Of a DNA stretch of 64,000 bases, positions 49,643 through 60,107 are shown one piece after another. The position numbers were made by a program, and so were the translations under genes. Where the stretch lies: positions 248,001 to 312,000 of the forward strand of contig NZ_JXKD01000001.1 in the NCBI RefSeq assembly GCF_001885765.1, written 5' to 3'. The notes beneath the pieces are model-generated. The model did no database searches, had not been told where the DNA came from, and saw only the letters and a program-made list of their open reading frames with translations. Positions within the stretch are counted from its first letter, which is position 1, and each line of letters begins with the position of its first letter. Origin of the DNA: Enterococcus aquimarinus. GTDB taxonomy: Bacteria; Bacillota; Bacilli; Lactobacillales; Enterococcaceae.

Positions 49643-50809
49643 ATGCGTTATATTACAGCAGGAGAATCACACGGACCAGAACTAACGACCATTATTGAAG
49701 GAGTACCCGCTGGTTTACCACTGACAGCGGAAGATATTAATCAAGAGTTGGCTCGTCGTCAAACTGGTTATGGTCGCGGTGGACGGATGTTAATTGAAAA
49801 AGACCAAGTTAGAATTACTTCTGGTATTCGTCATGGAAAAACACTAGGCTCACCAATTACGTTGGTTGTTGAAAATAAAGACTGGAAAAACTGGACAAAG
49901 GTTATGAGTATTGAAGACGTTGAAGAAAAAGATCGAGCACTGCGCCAAGTAGTCCGTCCTCGTCCAGGACATGCCGATTTAGTTGGTGGGATGAAATACA
50001 ATCATCGTGATTTGCGGAATGTCTTAGAGCGTTCTTCGGCTCGCGAAACGACCATGCGTGTAGCGGTCGGTGCGGTCGCAAAAAAACTCTTATCTGAATT
50101 AGACATTGATGTCGCCGGTCATGTGACGATGCTTGGTGGGATTAAAGCGACGGTTCCAGACGGCTTGACGGTCAGAGAAATTCATGAACAAGCAGAAGCC
50201 TCACCCGTGCGTGTCTTAGATCCAACGGTGGAAGAAGAAATCAAGGCCTTGATTGACCAAACAAAACGCAAAGGTGACACAATCGGTGGTGTGGTAGAAG
50301 TGCTAGTTGGTGGTGTTCCAGCGGGCTTAGGCAGCTATGTTCAATGGGATAAGAAATTAGATGGGAAATTAGCCCAAGCGATGGTCAGCATCAATGCGTT
50401 TAAAGGCGTTGAATTTGGTGTTGGTTTTGAAGCCGGTGTTTTACCAGGCTCACAAATTATGGATGAAATTTTATGGGACGAGACCACTGGGTACACCCGT
50501 CGAAGCAATAATTTAGGTGGGTTTGAAGGTGGCATGACCAATGGCGAAGTGTTAGTTGTCCGTGGTGTAATGAAACCAATCCCAACGCTTTATAAACCAT
50601 TACAAAGTGTGGATATTAGTACAAAAGAAGTCTACAAAGCAAGTATCGAACGTTCTGATAGTACGGCTGTTCCTGCAGCATGTGTGGTGGCAGAAAGTGT
50701 TGTCGCAACCGTGATTGCAAATGAAATTCTCGAAAAATTCTCTAGTGATCACTTTGTTGAATTAAAACAAAGCATGACACAATACCGCGATTACTTAAAA
50801 AACTACTAA
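49643..50809 (+). CDS. aroC: Chorismate synthase
   Basis: A 388-residue FMN-dependent enzyme, last shikimate step. Signatures [14 protein letters not shown] at the start, [37 protein letters not shown] around residues 110-145, and a C-terminal [13 protein letters not shown]. The ATG at 49643 has an AGGGGG site; the longer frame from 49565 overlaps aroB and is rejected. Confidence 0.97.
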   Translation: MRYITAGESHGPELTTIIEGVPAGLPLTAEDINQELARRQTGYGRGGRMLIEKDQVRITSGIRHGKTLGSPITLVVENKDWKNWTKVMSIEDVEEKDRALRQVVRPRPGHADLVGGMKYNHRDLRNVLERSSARETTMRVAVGAVAKKLLSELDIDVAGHVTMLGGIKATVPDGLTVREIHEQAEASPVRVLDPTVEEEIKALIDQTKRKGDTIGGVVEVLVGGVPAGLGSYVQWDKKLDGKLAQAMVSINAFKGVEFGVGFEAGVLPGSQIMDEILWDETTGYTRRSNNLGGFEGGMTNGEVLVVRGVMKPIPTLYKPLQSVDISTKEVYKASIERSDSTAVPAACVVAESVVATVIANEILEKFSSDHFVELKQSMTQYRDYLKNY

Positions 50810-50843
50810 TAGGACGAAACAAGTGAAGAAAGAGGAGGACCAA

Positions 50844-51941
50844 ATGACACAATCAGTATTAATTGTCGGTTTAGGGCTTATTGGCTCCTCGCTGGCAAGC
50901 TGTATCAAAGCTTCCCATCCTCAAACGATTCTCTACGGGTGGGATTTGCACGAAGAAACCAAACAAACGGCCTTAGACAATCAGGTGGTTGATATCATCT
51001 TACCAACATTTGAAGACAATGCCGCCTGTGCGGAGATTATTTTGTTAGCTGTTCCTGTCAAAACCTCTTTGCTTTATTTAGAACAGTTGAGTCAACTTTC
51101 CTTGCAGCAAAATGTGCTAGTCACCGATGTTGGTAGCACTAAGATGGAAATTATGACGTTTGCCAAAGATCAACCGTATGATTTTATTGGTGGTCATCCG
51201 ATGGCCGGTTCACATAAATCAGGCATTCAAGCAAGAGACCGTAATTTATTTGAAAAAGCGTACTACATCTTGACTCCCGGCGATAACCCACGGCTTCAAG
51301 AACGCGTTAGTGAACTAGAAGTGTTACTCGTTGGGACACGCGCCAAATTTTTAACGATGACAGCTCAAGAGCATGATCAAATTACGGGTAGCTTAAGCCA
51401 TTTTCCGCACGTTGTTGCCGCATTACTGGTGAATCAAGCGCAACAGCTAAACGAAAGCCATCCACGATCAAAACAGTTGGCAGCCGGTGGATTTCGCGAT
51501 ATTACGCGCATTGCGTCATCAGATCCTAAAATGTGGACGGATATTTTATTAAGTAACCGCCCTATCTTGATGTCGTTAATCCGGCAATGGCAGACCGAAA
51601 TGGATGATATCTATCAGTGGTTGGAAGAAGCGCAAGGTGAAGCTATTTTTGACTTCTTTGAACGAGCACGCGAGACAAGAGAACAATTGCCAATCCATCA
51701 AAAAGGAACCATTCCTGCTTTTTATGATGTCTTTATCGATATCCCTGATTCTCCAGGAATTATTGGTGAAATTACGTCATTACTGGGGATGGCGGCATTA
51801 TCGCTTATCAATCTACGCATTTTAGAAACACGCGAAGAAATTTTTGGCGTTTTACAATTAAGTTTTAAAAATGAAGTGGATCAACAGATTGGGCAACAAC
51901 TTATCAAAGAAAACACGCCCTATCATTGTTGGATCAAATAG
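50844..51941 (+). CDS. tyrA: Prephenate dehydrogenase
   Basis: A 365-residue NAD+-dependent enzyme leading to tyrosine. Rossmann loop [11 protein letters not shown] at residues about 7-17, catalytic region [13 protein letters not shown] near 125 and [10 protein letters not shown] near 195, then a C-terminal ACT domain ([19 protein letters not shown]) for Tyr feedback. No chorismate mutase domain is fused. GAGGAGG lies 5 bases before the ATG at 50844; an upstream GTG at 50823 is less likely. Confidence 0.95.
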   Translation: MTQSVLIVGLGLIGSSLASCIKASHPQTILYGWDLHEETKQTALDNQVVDIILPTFEDNAACAEIILLAVPVKTSLLYLEQLSQLSLQQNVLVTDVGSTKMEIMTFAKDQPYDFIGGHPMAGSHKSGIQARDRNLFEKAYYILTPGDNPRLQERVSELEVLLVGTRAKFLTMTAQEHDQITGSLSHFPHVVAALLVNQAQQLNESHPRSKQLAAGGFRDITRIASSDPKMWTDILLSNRPILMSLIRQWQTEMDDIYQWLEEAQGEAIFDFFERARETREQLPIHQKGTIPAFYDVFIDIPDSPGIIGEITSLLGMAALSLINLRILETREEIFGVLQLSFKNEVDQQIGQQLIKENTPYHCWIK

Positions 51942-51951
51942 GAGGCTATTC

Positions 51952-53232
51952 ATGAAATTATTCACAGCAAGCGCATTAAAAGGCACTATCCAAATTCCAG
52001 CCGATAAATCGATTTCACATCGAAGTATCATGTTTGGCTCAATCGCCAAAGGGAAAACAACGATTAAAAACTTCCTTCGTGGGGAAGATTGTTTCAGTAC
52101 GCTACATGCCTTTCAAGCATTGGGTGTTGACATTGAGGATGACGGGGAAGTCATTACGGTTCACGGAAAAGGCCTTGAAGCACTTAAAGCACCACGCAAG
52201 CCCTTAGATGTCGGCAACTCAGGTACGACCATTCGTTTAATGATGGGTATGCTAAATACATGTCCTTTTGAAACGATTTTAACGGGCGATGACTCGTTAA
52301 ACGCACGTCCCATGAATCGCGTGATGTTACCATTAAGAGAGATGGGTGCTACTATTTTTGGCGACAATCAAACGCAATTCCCGCCCATTACAGTACAAGG
52401 TTCTGCAACACTAAATCCAATCACGTATGAAATGCCTGTGGCGAGTGCTCAAGTCAAATCCGCAATTTTATTTGCTGCACTGCAAACAGAGGGGACGACA
52501 ACCGTCATTGAAAAAGAACCTTCTCGCAATCATACAGAAGAAATGATTCGTCAATTTGGTGGCGAAATCAACGTAAATGATAAAATGATTCAAGTAACGG
52601 GACCACAAGAACTAATCGGGCAAGACGTGACTGTTCCAGGCGATATTTCTTCGGCAGCCTTTTTCTTAGTAGCAGGTGCGACTGTTCCAAACAGTGAAAT
52701 TTTGTTAACGAATGTGGGTATCAATCCGACAAGAACAGGAATTCTATCGGTTTTAGAAGAAATGGGCGCAAAAGTGACCATGCAAAATATCGATCCGATT
52801 AACGACGCGGCTGATCTACTTGTTCAAACGTCTGAACTGCATGGGATTACGATTGAAGGGGCGATTATTCCAACGCTCATTGATGAAATCCCGGTGATTG
52901 CACTCTTAGCAACGCAAGCCCATGGCACGACCATTATTAAAGATGCAGAAGAATTAAAAGTAAAAGAAACCAATCGCATTGATGCGACTTGTCGCGAATT
53001 AAAAAAATTAGGCGCAAACATCGAGGCGACTAAAGACGGCTTGATTATTCACGGTCCGACCCCGTTACATGGTGGTTCGGTAACAAGTTATGGTGACCAT
53101 CGGATGGGAATGATGTTACAAATAGCAGCTCTTTTGACGGATGAAGAAGTTGTGTTAGAAAATCCTGAAGCGATCGCGATTTCGTATCCAACATTTTTTG
53201 AAGATGTTGCCAAACTAAGGAATCATCCATAA
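51952..53232 (+). CDS. aroA: EPSP synthase (3-phosphoshikimate 1-carboxyvinyltransferase)
   Basis: A 426-residue two-domain enzyme joining PEP to shikimate 3-phosphate. Motifs: [15 protein letters not shown] (about residues 17-31), [12 protein letters not shown] near 88, [11 protein letters not shown] near 165, [11 protein letters not shown] near 192, and [11 protein letters not shown] near 380. The pattern is of the class II (Gram-positive) type. AGGAGG precedes the ATG; the frame upstream of it belongs to tyrA. Confidence 0.96.
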   Translation: MKLFTASALKGTIQIPADKSISHRSIMFGSIAKGKTTIKNFLRGEDCFSTLHAFQALGVDIEDDGEVITVHGKGLEALKAPRKPLDVGNSGTTIRLMMGMLNTCPFETILTGDDSLNARPMNRVMLPLREMGATIFGDNQTQFPPITVQGSATLNPITYEMPVASAQVKSAILFAALQTEGTTTVIEKEPSRNHTEEMIRQFGGEINVNDKMIQVTGPQELIGQDVTVPGDISSAAFFLVAGATVPNSEILLTNVGINPTRTGILSVLEEMGAKVTMQNIDPINDAADLLVQTSELHGITIEGAIIPTLIDEIPVIALLATQAHGTTIIKDAEELKVKETNRIDATCRELKKLGANIEATKDGLIIHGPTPLHGGSVTSYGDHRMGMMLQIAALLTDEEVVLENPEAIAISYPTFFEDVAKLRNHP

Positions 53233-53237
53233 TAAAC

Positions 53238-53251
53238 AGAACGAATGTTCG
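53238..53251. promoter_or_regulatory. LexA-like box between aroA and aroK
   Basis: AGAACGAATGTTCG matches the SOS consensus at 9 of 10 defined positions. No promoter is visible around it, so it may be a chance match. Confidence 0.35.
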
Positions 53252-53283
53252 CATTTAAGAAAAAAGAGCAAGGGAGATGCATT

Positions 53284-53790
53284 ATGACACAAATTGTCTT
53301 AATCGGATTTATGGGTGCAGGCAAAACAGCGATTGGCAAGTCCTTAGCGCAAAAACTACAAATCCCTTTTCTTGATACCGATCAATTGATTGAAAAAAAA
53401 GTCAATTTAAGCATCCCGAAAATTTTTGAAGAAAAAGGCGAATCCTTTTTCCGTCAACAAGAAAAGGAAGTATTAAATACAATCAAAGACCAATCGGCCG
53501 TGATTTCAACCGGTGGAGGGATTATTCTCAGTCAAGAATCGCAAGCGTTGTTAGCAACGTTTGCGAATGTTGTTTTTTTAGAGGTTGATATTGATACGCT
53601 CGTTGAGAGAATCAAAAGCGATGCGAACAATATCCGCCCGCTATTTTTAACGCATACGCCCGAAGCCTTTAAACAAATCTACACCGATCGCTTGCCGCTA
53701 TATCAAAAAGCCAGCACATTGATTGTGACGAATCGTGGGAAAAGTATCGAAGAGCTCACAAATGAAATTATCTTAAAAGTAGGTGTTTAA
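53284..53790 (+). CDS. aroK: Shikimate kinase
   Basis: A 168-residue P-loop kinase phosphorylating shikimate. Walker A GFMGAGKTAIGKSL (residues about 7-20), DTDQLIE near 31, ESFFRQQEKEVL with the substrate Arg near 57, and STGGGIIL near 78. GGGAG precedes the ATG at 53284; the longer frame from 53245 has no site. Confidence 0.95.
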   Translation: MTQIVLIGFMGAGKTAIGKSLAQKLQIPFLDTDQLIEKKVNLSIPKIFEEKGESFFRQQEKEVLNTIKDQSAVISTGGGIILSQESQALLATFANVVFLEVDIDTLVERIKSDANNIRPLFLTHTPEAFKQIYTDRLPLYQKASTLIVTNRGKSIEELTNEIILKVGV

Positions 53791-54636
53791 GTGAAAGTTG
53801 GTTATTTAGGTCCTAAAAACTCGTTTACCCATCAAGCAGCTAAAAGTTGTTTTCCAGAAAATCAATTAACGTCGTATCAAACAATTGCTGCGTGTATCCA
53901 TAGCGTCTATCAAGAGGAAATCACTTATGGGGTCATTCCGATTGAAAACTCGCTAGAAGGATCGGTCAATGACAGTATTGATCGTTTATTTCATTTAGGG
54001 GATTTAGTTGTCTTAGGTGAAATCGTCTTGCCGATTAAGCAACAGTTACTCGTTGCGAACCAAACGACCCGAATTGAGAAGATTTTATCGCATCCACAAG
54101 CACTGGCACAATCGCAGCAGTTTTTATACGAGCACTATCCAACTGTGCCAATCGAAGCCGTTTCTTCCACGACGTATGCTGCTGAATTTATAGCACAGCA
54201 TCCAGATTTAGGCCTAGCTGCGATTGCTTCTAAAAAAGCAGCGACTGAATATGGATTGAACATTTTGTCTGCGGATATTCAAGATAATTTATTTAATCAA
54301 ACACGTTTTTGGATTATTAGCCGGAAAAATCAATTGTTACCATTGGCATTAGGGCATTTGAAGAAAGCTACATTGTTCATTACGTTAGCCAATAACCAAG
54401 CCGGCTCTTTACATAAAATTCTTGAATGTTTTGCAAAACGAGCCATCGACTTATCAAAAATTGAGTCTCGCCCCCTTAAAACAAGTTTAGGGGAATATTT
54501 TTTTGTATTAGACCTATTGTATGACGATAATGAGGCCTTAATTTTAGAAGCAATCGAAGCGGTCGAAACGATCGGCGGTAGTGTGAATTATTTAGGCCTT
54601 TATCCTTTAAAAACCGTTCTTGAAGAAGAGTTATAA
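53791..54636 (+). CDS. pheA: Prephenate dehydratase
   Basis: A 281-residue enzyme making phenylpyruvate. GYLGPKNSFTHQAA at the start, PIENSLEGSVNDSIDRL near 50, and the catalytic NLFNQTRFWII near 170. A C-terminal ACT domain has the Phe-binding motif KIESRPLKTSLGEYFF near 226. It starts with GTG immediately after the aroK stop, with AGGTG as ribosome site. No chorismate mutase is fused. Last gene of the aro operon. Confidence 0.96.
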   Translation: MKVGYLGPKNSFTHQAAKSCFPENQLTSYQTIAACIHSVYQEEITYGVIPIENSLEGSVNDSIDRLFHLGDLVVLGEIVLPIKQQLLVANQTTRIEKILSHPQALAQSQQFLYEHYPTVPIEAVSSTTYAAEFIAQHPDLGLAAIASKKAATEYGLNILSADIQDNLFNQTRFWIISRKNQLLPLALGHLKKATLFITLANNQAGSLHKILECFAKRAIDLSKIESRPLKTSLGEYFFVLDLLYDDNEALILEAIEAVETIGGSVNYLGLYPLKTVLEEEL

Positions 54637-54764
54637 TGGTCACCTTAATCTGATCGTTATTTTTTTAACAAATCATTAATATTTTTAACTGAAACATTCC
54701 TTTTCCGATAATAGTGCTGTATGCTAGGAACAACGAAAACTTTTAGAAGTGCGAGGAATGCCTA

Positions 54765-55922
54765 ATGAGCAGAATGGAACGTTATAAATATATTCATGAA
54801 GAGAGTAATCAAACGAAAAAAAGTCCTTTTGCGCGAAGAACAATTCATAAAACAGAAGAAACAGCCGATGACCACTTTACAGAAGAGGTCTTGGTAGCGG
54901 AAAATCCTGTATCTGTTGACCCCATGATGTCCCATGAATACGAAGAACCCTCTTCCATGAAGTGGGGCGATGGCGCTGAAGAAGCAGCATTCAAAAATGT
55001 CAAAAAACCTAAGAAAATGAAACGAAAAAAGAGAAAGAAAAACCGCTTTTTACGCCTCCTTTTTTTGCTCTTATTCTTAGTTTTAGGATTTTCAGTTGTC
55101 AGTTTTATTTTGGGTCAGACTGCCGCTAAGGCTGCTGGTACAACGACATCAAGCGAAAATTTCAATGGTTTTGTCGCGGAAAATGGAACAAAGAATATTC
55201 TATTAATCGGAAATGATAGTCGTGAAGGAGAAACGTCTCGTTCAGATACCATCATGGTCTTGCAAGTCGATGGCTCTTCGAAAAAACCAAAACTAATTTC
55301 TTTCATGCGCGATACGTATGTTACCATTCCAGGATACGGCGACAATAAGATTAATGCAGCTTATGCTTTTGGAGGTGCCGATTTATTACGCCAAACATTA
55401 GCTGAAAATTTCGGCCTTGAAACGAAATATTATGCAGTCGTCGATTTCCAATCGTTTGCCAAAGTCATCGATGCTCTTTTCCCAGGTGGCGTAGAAATTG
55501 ATGCTGAAAAAGATATGAGTACTTATTTAGATGTACCGATTAGCCAAGGAAGACAAAAGATGGATGGCCATACGTTGTTACAGTATGCTCGTTTTCGGAT
55601 GGATGAAGAAGGTGATTTTGGACGTGTTAGACGCCAACAACAAGTCATGACGGCGATTTTTTCGCAACTAAAAAATCCAATGAACTGGTTTCGTTTACCC
55701 TATGCGACAGGAAAAACACTTGGATTTACCACAACGAATCTCCCGGCTACTTTCCTTTTGAAAAACAGTTTTACGATTCTAAAAGGTGCCTCAGATGTGG
55801 AGCGTTTGACTGTTCCGGTCGATCAATCTTGGGAATACGGGGAAACGTATGAAGCTGGAAGCGTGTTATTCGTTGATTCTGAGATGAATCGGCAAGCTAT
55901 CATGAAATTCTTAGGCAATTAA
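54765..55922 (+). CDS. psr: LytR-CpsA-Psr family wall polymer ligase (Psr type)
   Basis: A 385-residue LCP protein that attaches teichoic acid or polysaccharide to peptidoglycan. A disordered acidic cytoplasmic region of about 80 residues ends in a Lys/Arg-rich stretch, followed by one membrane segment (about 95-116) and the extracellular LCP domain with NILLIGNDSREGE, RSDTIMV, SFMRDTYV, and GRVRRQQQVM carrying the catalytic Arg and Asp residues. In E. faecalis and E. hirae a psr gene follows pheA or lies near it, which supports the name. No clear promoter, but 128 bases separate it from pheA. Confidence 0.9.
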   Translation: MSRMERYKYIHEESNQTKKSPFARRTIHKTEETADDHFTEEVLVAENPVSVDPMMSHEYEEPSSMKWGDGAEEAAFKNVKKPKKMKRKKRKKNRFLRLLFLLLFLVLGFSVVSFILGQTAAKAAGTTTSSENFNGFVAENGTKNILLIGNDSREGETSRSDTIMVLQVDGSSKKPKLISFMRDTYVTIPGYGDNKINAAYAFGGADLLRQTLAENFGLETKYYAVVDFQSFAKVIDALFPGGVEIDAEKDMSTYLDVPISQGRQKMDGHTLLQYARFRMDEEGDFGRVRRQQQVMTAIFSQLKNPMNWFRLPYATGKTLGFTTTNLPATFLLKNSFTILKGASDVERLTVPVDQSWEYGETYEAGSVLFVDSEMNRQAIMKFLGN

Positions 55923-56002
55923 TGATAAAAAGGTTACTAAAATGAGACAACTTATGCTATATTGTAAAGGACGTTTGAATTTTTCTGAAACGAGGATTGA
56001 AA

Positions 56003-56854
56003 ATGAAATTAGCAGTAGTTACTGATAGTACGGCCTTCTTATCAGAAGATGCTTTAAAGAATCCCAATTTATTTGTAATTCCCATCCCCGTTATTTTAGA
56101 TGGGAAACTTTATAATGAGGGCATTGATATTGAAGCCGATCAATACTATGATTTATTAAAAAATAGTCAAGAATTTCCTACCACTTCACAGCCAGCATTA
56201 GGGGAAGCCCTAATGTTATACGAAGAAATTGGTAAAAAAGGATACGATACCATCATCAGTATTCATTTATCGAGTGGTATTTCTGGTTTTGTTGCGAATT
56301 TAAATAGCATCAAAGATAGTGTATCAGGTGTCAACATTATTCCTTATGACTCAAAGATTACCAGTATGCCGATGGGGAATATGGTCGAAACAATTTTAAA
56401 AATGAATGCAAAAGGATGTACACTGGAAGAAATGCTCGATCAACTCGATCAAATCCGTGAGAATACGAATGCATACATGATCGTTGAAGATCTTAATAAT
56501 CTCGTTAGGGGTGGCCGATTAACAAATGGGGCGGCACTTGTGGCGGGTTTACTAAAAATTAAACCAGTCCTCACTTTTGACGATGGGAAAATTATGCTAT
56601 TCGAAAAAATCCGTTCGAGTAAAAAAGCTTTTGCCCGCGCAGAAGACGTGATTGGGCAACGAATGAGAGAAATTAATCAACCCGTGAAACTTTATGTGAT
56701 TCATGCAAACAGCTTGGCAGTGGCCCAAGAAGAAAAACAAAAGTTACAAGAAAAATATCCTAATGCAACTGTAGAAATTGGTCATTTCGGTCCAGTTATC
56801 GGGACTCATTTAGGTGAGAAAGCAATCGGATTAGCGATTTCGCTTGAATATTAA
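56003..56854 (+). CDS. DegV family fatty-acid-binding protein
   Basis: A 283-residue DegV protein. In Staphylococcus its relatives (FakB) present fatty acids to the kinase FakA. Family marks: VVTDSTAFLS at residues about 5-14, TTSQPALGEALMLYEEI near 60, IHLSSGISGFVANL near 90, and NNLVRGGRLTNGAALVAGLLKIKPVL near 170. The ATG at 56003 has GAGG upstream. Monocistronic, with terminator. Confidence 0.9.
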   Translation: MKLAVVTDSTAFLSEDALKNPNLFVIPIPVILDGKLYNEGIDIEADQYYDLLKNSQEFPTTSQPALGEALMLYEEIGKKGYDTIISIHLSSGISGFVANLNSIKDSVSGVNIIPYDSKITSMPMGNMVETILKMNAKGCTLEEMLDQLDQIRENTNAYMIVEDLNNLVRGGRLTNGAALVAGLLKIKPVLTFDDGKIMLFEKIRSSKKAFARAEDVIGQRMREINQPVKLYVIHANSLAVAQEEKQKLQEKYPNATVEIGHFGPVIGTHLGEKAIGLAISLEY

Positions 56855-56861
56855 GCACTGT

Positions 56862-56891
56862 AAAAAGAAGGGCTTCGGTTCTTCTTTTTAT
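56862..56891 (+). terminator. degV terminator
   Basis: AAAAAGAAG / CTTCTTTTT hairpin. Confidence 0.8.
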
Positions 56892-57039
56892 ATTTCCCGA
56901 AAATGATTTTTTCGTTAGAAAGATGAAGTGAATCTGAGAATATCTCCGTTTTCTTTAAAAGATTATCTGAAAAAATCGATGTTGACAAGCTCTTTGGAAG
57001 GTCTTGTTTTCTGAAAAGAATCATTAAAATCTAATAAAC

Positions 57040-57069
57040 TTTACAAAACATATTAAAATAGTCTATAAT
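57040..57069 (+). promoter_or_regulatory. Promoter of the glutamine ABC operon
   Basis: TTTACA (57040-57045), 18-base spacer, TATAAT (57064-57069). The A/T-rich 170 bases further upstream hold no gene; a TTGACA near 56981 has no matching -10. Confidence 0.7.
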
Positions 57070-57139
57070 TCTATTATTATTGACTTTTAAAAAGGCGGAA
57101 AGTCTTTTTTTTTATTGCGAATTTCAAGGAGGTAACAGT

Positions 57140-57871
57140 ATGATTGAGTTTAAAAATGTAGAAAAGTACTATGGCGATTTTCATGCATTAAAGAATATTA
57201 ATTTGACAATCACGAAAGGTGAAGTGGTTGTCGTCATCGGTCCTTCTGGATCTGGTAAGAGTACGATGCTACGGTGTATTAATGCACTAGAAGAAATTTC
57301 AACGGGCCATTTACTCATTAATAACATTGATTTAGCAAGCAAAGATACGAATTTAAATCACGTTCGTAAAAACTTAGGAATGGTTTTCCAACACTTTAAT
57401 TTATATCCACATCGGACAGTTTTGGATAATATTACACTTGCTCCAATGAAGGTATTGAAAAAGAGTAAAGCCGAAGCGGAAGCAAAAGCGGAAGAATTAC
57501 TTGAAAAAGTGGGGATGTTAGATAAAAAAGATGCCTATCCTTCTCAATTATCTGGCGGTCAACAACAACGGATTGCGATTGCACGTAGCTTAGCAATGGA
57601 ACCAGACGTGATGCTTTTTGACGAACCAACTTCCGCGCTTGATCCAGAAATGGTCGGCGAAGTACTTGAGGTCATGAAGAATTTAGCGAAAGAAGAAGGC
57701 ATGACAATGGTTGTTGTGACACATGAGATGGGCTTTGCACGGGAAGTAGCCAATCGTGTTATATTCATGGCTGAAGGTGAAATTTTAGAAGATGCTGAAA
57801 CAGAAATGTTCTATGAAAACCCTCAAGAAATACGTGCGCAACAGTTCTTAAGTAAGATTATTACACAATAA
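57140..57871 (+). CDS. glnQ: Polar amino acid ABC transporter ATPase (GlnQ type)
   Basis: A 243-residue ATPase of the polar amino acid uptake family. Walker [10 protein letters not shown] (about 34-42), Q-loop [17 protein letters not shown], signature LSGGQQQR (about 136), Walker [14 protein letters not shown] and switch VVTHEMGFA. It has a CAAGGAGG site; the in-frame start at 57080 lies at the transcription start and is rejected. First of four genes in the order of Bacillus glnQHMP. Confidence 0.92.
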   Translation: MIEFKNVEKYYGDFHALKNINLTITKGEVVVVIGPSGSGKSTMLRCINALEEISTGHLLINNIDLASKDTNLNHVRKNLGMVFQHFNLYPHRTVLDNITLAPMKVLKKSKAEAEAKAEELLEKVGMLDKKDAYPSQLSGGQQQRIAIARSLAMEPDVMLFDEPTSALDPEMVGEVLEVMKNLAKEEGMTMVVVTHEMGFAREVANRVIFMAEGEILEDAETEMFYENPQEIRAQQFLSKIITQ

Positions 57872-57892
57872 GAGGAAGAGGGGGAATTTCAT

Positions 57893-58696
57893 TTGAGAAA
57901 AAATAAAAAGATATCTTTACTATTCCTATTTTCGATCCTTTTGATGACCTTATTCGGTTGTGGCCAAAGTAGTTTAGCAAAAGTTGATATTTTAACGAGA
58001 ATCGAAGAAACACCTAAAATTTTCTGGGGCGTCAAAAATGATACTCGTTTATTCGGCTTAACGAACATCGAAACACGGAAAGTTGAAGGTTTTGATATCG
58101 ATATTGCTTTAGCTATTACAGAAGAAATTTTAGGTCCAGAAGGAGAAGCGGTGTTTGTGGAAGTGACGTCCAAGACTCGTATTCCTTTAATTAAAAACGG
58201 AAACATTGATGCGATTATTGCGACGATGACGATTAGTGAAGAACGTCTAAAGCAAGTCGATTTCTCGGATGTGTATTTTGACGCCGGACAATCGTTATTA
58301 GTTAAAAAAGGGAGTCCTATTAAAGGTGTTGAGGATTTAGATGAAACAACAACCGTTCTAGCGGTAAAAGGATCAACTTCGGCGATTAACATTCGAAAAT
58401 TTGCACCAGAAGCTAAAATTCTTGAACTGGAAAACTATGCAGAAGCCTTCACCGCGCTGCAATCAGGGCAAGGCGACGCTATGACTACTGATAGTGCAAT
58501 TTTACTTGGAATGGTAGAAGAAAATCCAAATTATCAATTAGCAGGTGAGATTTTTACGGATGAGCCATACGGAATTGCTATTAATAAAGGGCAGGAACCT
58601 TTTTTGGCCGCTGTAAATGAGGCTCTTGCAACAATGAAAGAAAATGGAACGTATCAAGCTATTTATGATAAATGGTTTCCAAATGTCAATGAATAA
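57893..58696 (+). CDS. glnH: Glutamine-type ABC transporter binding lipoprotein
   Basis: A 267-residue lipoprotein. Signal peptide MRKNKKISLLFLFSILLMTLFGC ends in lipobox LFGC, so Cys would be lipidated by Lgt and cut by LspA (also in this window). The mature part is a family 3 solute-binding domain (VEGFDIDIALAITEEILG, TMTISEERLKQVDFSDVYFDAGQSLLV). It starts with TTG behind GAGGGGG. Glutamine or glutamate is the likely substrate by operon order, not proven. Confidence 0.88.
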   Translation: MRKNKKISLLFLFSILLMTLFGCGQSSLAKVDILTRIEETPKIFWGVKNDTRLFGLTNIETRKVEGFDIDIALAITEEILGPEGEAVFVEVTSKTRIPLIKNGNIDAIIATMTISEERLKQVDFSDVYFDAGQSLLVKKGSPIKGVEDLDETTTVLAVKGSTSAINIRKFAPEAKILELENYAEAFTALQSGQGDAMTTDSAILLGMVEENPNYQLAGEIFTDEPYGIAINKGQEPFLAAVNEALATMKENGTYQAIYDKWFPNVNE

Positions 58697-58711
58697 GGAG
58701 GGCAGATAAGT

Positions 58712-59359
58712 ATGTGGCAATTATTAACAGATAATATTGATTTAATTTTAATTGGCTTGAGAACCACCTTATTAGTCAGTCTCATTGCTTTAATTGGGAG
58801 TCTATTCATAGGAACGCTCATGGCTATTTTTCAAGTATCACCGATCAAAATCACTAACAGACTTGCGACAATCTATGTTGAATTTTTTAGAAACGTACCT
58901 TTACTAATTATTGTCATGTTTTTCTTTGTCGTAGCACCCATTTATGGTTTTAAATTTGATGGGTTTAGCGCGGGGGCATTAGGATTGACGTTATATACGT
59001 CTGCTTTCGTGGCAGATACCGTTCGTGCTGGAATTAAGGGAATTCCTAAAGGCCAAATGGAAGCAGGGCGCTCGACAGGATTAGGCTATCTACAAACAAT
59101 GTGGTATATCGTGTTACCACAAGCATTTAAAATTGTCTTGCCACCTTTAGGGAATCAATTTATCAACTTAGTGAAGAACTCATCTGTTTTAGCAATCGTG
59201 ACGGGTGTTGACTTGATGTATCAAGGTGATTTAATTGCAAGTACCACCTTTCAAACGATTGAAACCTATACGTTAATCGGTTTAATTTACCTGTGTATTA
59301 CCTTACCGATTTCGTACTTAATGAAATATATTGAAACTAAATTAGCACTTAGCAATTAA
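58712..59359 (+). CDS. glnM: Glutamine-type ABC transporter permease 1
   Basis: A 215-residue His/Glu/Gln/Arg/opine-type permease with five membrane segments and the coupling motif GIPKGQMEAGRSTGLGYLQTMWYIVLPQAFK around residues 110-140 (EAA loop). GGAGGG ribosome site. Confidence 0.9.
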   Translation: MWQLLTDNIDLILIGLRTTLLVSLIALIGSLFIGTLMAIFQVSPIKITNRLATIYVEFFRNVPLLIIVMFFFVVAPIYGFKFDGFSAGALGLTLYTSAFVADTVRAGIKGIPKGQMEAGRSTGLGYLQTMWYIVLPQAFKIVLPPLGNQFINLVKNSSVLAIVTGVDLMYQGDLIASTTFQTIETYTLIGLIYLCITLPISYLMKYIETKLALSN

Positions 59360-59370
59360 GGAGGAGTAAG

Positions 59371-60024
59371 ATGGACTTTTTATCAGCATTTTCGTGGATT
59401 AATATCCGCTTTTTATTAGACGGCTTACTCGTTACTTTGCAAGTTGCCGTTGTTTCAATTATCCTAAGTTTCATCATTGGAGGAATACTGGGTGTTATTC
59501 GATTTATGAAAGTACCGTACCTCTCGCTCATCGTTGGAGCGGTGGTTGATATTGTTCGTAATTTACCGTTATTACTCATTATCTTCTTTACCTATTTCGC
59601 CTTACCGCAAATTGGGATTCAACTCTCAATTTTTTGGTCCGCTGTAGCAGCCATGACGATTTTCGAATCCGCCATGTTGGCCGAAATTATTCGTGCAGGT
59701 CTCTTAGCGGTTCCACAAGGGCAAATGGAAGCTGGTCGTTCGACGGGTATGACGTATTTTTCAACGCTGTATTACATCGTTTTCCCGCAAAGTATTAAAT
59801 TGATGTTGCCACCAATTGTCAGCCAATTTATCTCTTTGATTCGTGATACGTCACTGGCTGTTATTATTTCATTGCCAGAGTTAACGCATCATGCGAAAAT
59901 TATCTACGCACAAGATCCTTCAGCTGTCTTACCAATGTTTGTCGCAATGACATTTTTATACTTTATTATTTGCTACTCATTGTCTGTTTTTGCCAAACGC
60001 CTGGAACAGAAATGGGCTGTTTAA
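59371..60024 (+). CDS. glnP: Glutamine-type ABC transporter permease 2
   Basis: A 217-residue permease paralogous to the preceding gene, with VPQGQMEAGRSTGMTYFSTLYYIVFPQSIK as its EAA loop near residues 113-142. The two would form the membrane heterodimer. GGAGG ribosome site; terminator after the stop. Confidence 0.9.
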   Translation: MDFLSAFSWINIRFLLDGLLVTLQVAVVSIILSFIIGGILGVIRFMKVPYLSLIVGAVVDIVRNLPLLLIIFFTYFALPQIGIQLSIFWSAVAAMTIFESAMLAEIIRAGLLAVPQGQMEAGRSTGMTYFSTLYYIVFPQSIKLMLPPIVSQFISLIRDTSLAVIISLPELTHHAKIIYAQDPSAVLPMFVAMTFLYFIICYSLSVFAKRLEQKWAV

Positions 60025-60025
60025 A

Positions 60026-60079
60026 AAAAGAAGAAGAAGCGGTTTTGACAGGCTACTGTTAAAGGCGCTTCTTTCTTTA
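60026..60079 (+). terminator. gln operon terminator
   Basis: AAGAAGAAGCG / GCGCTTCTTTCTT with an inner GACAG/CTGTT stem. Confidence 0.75.
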
Positions 60080-60107
60080 CATTTCGAATAGAAGGAAGGA
60101 ATTAATC

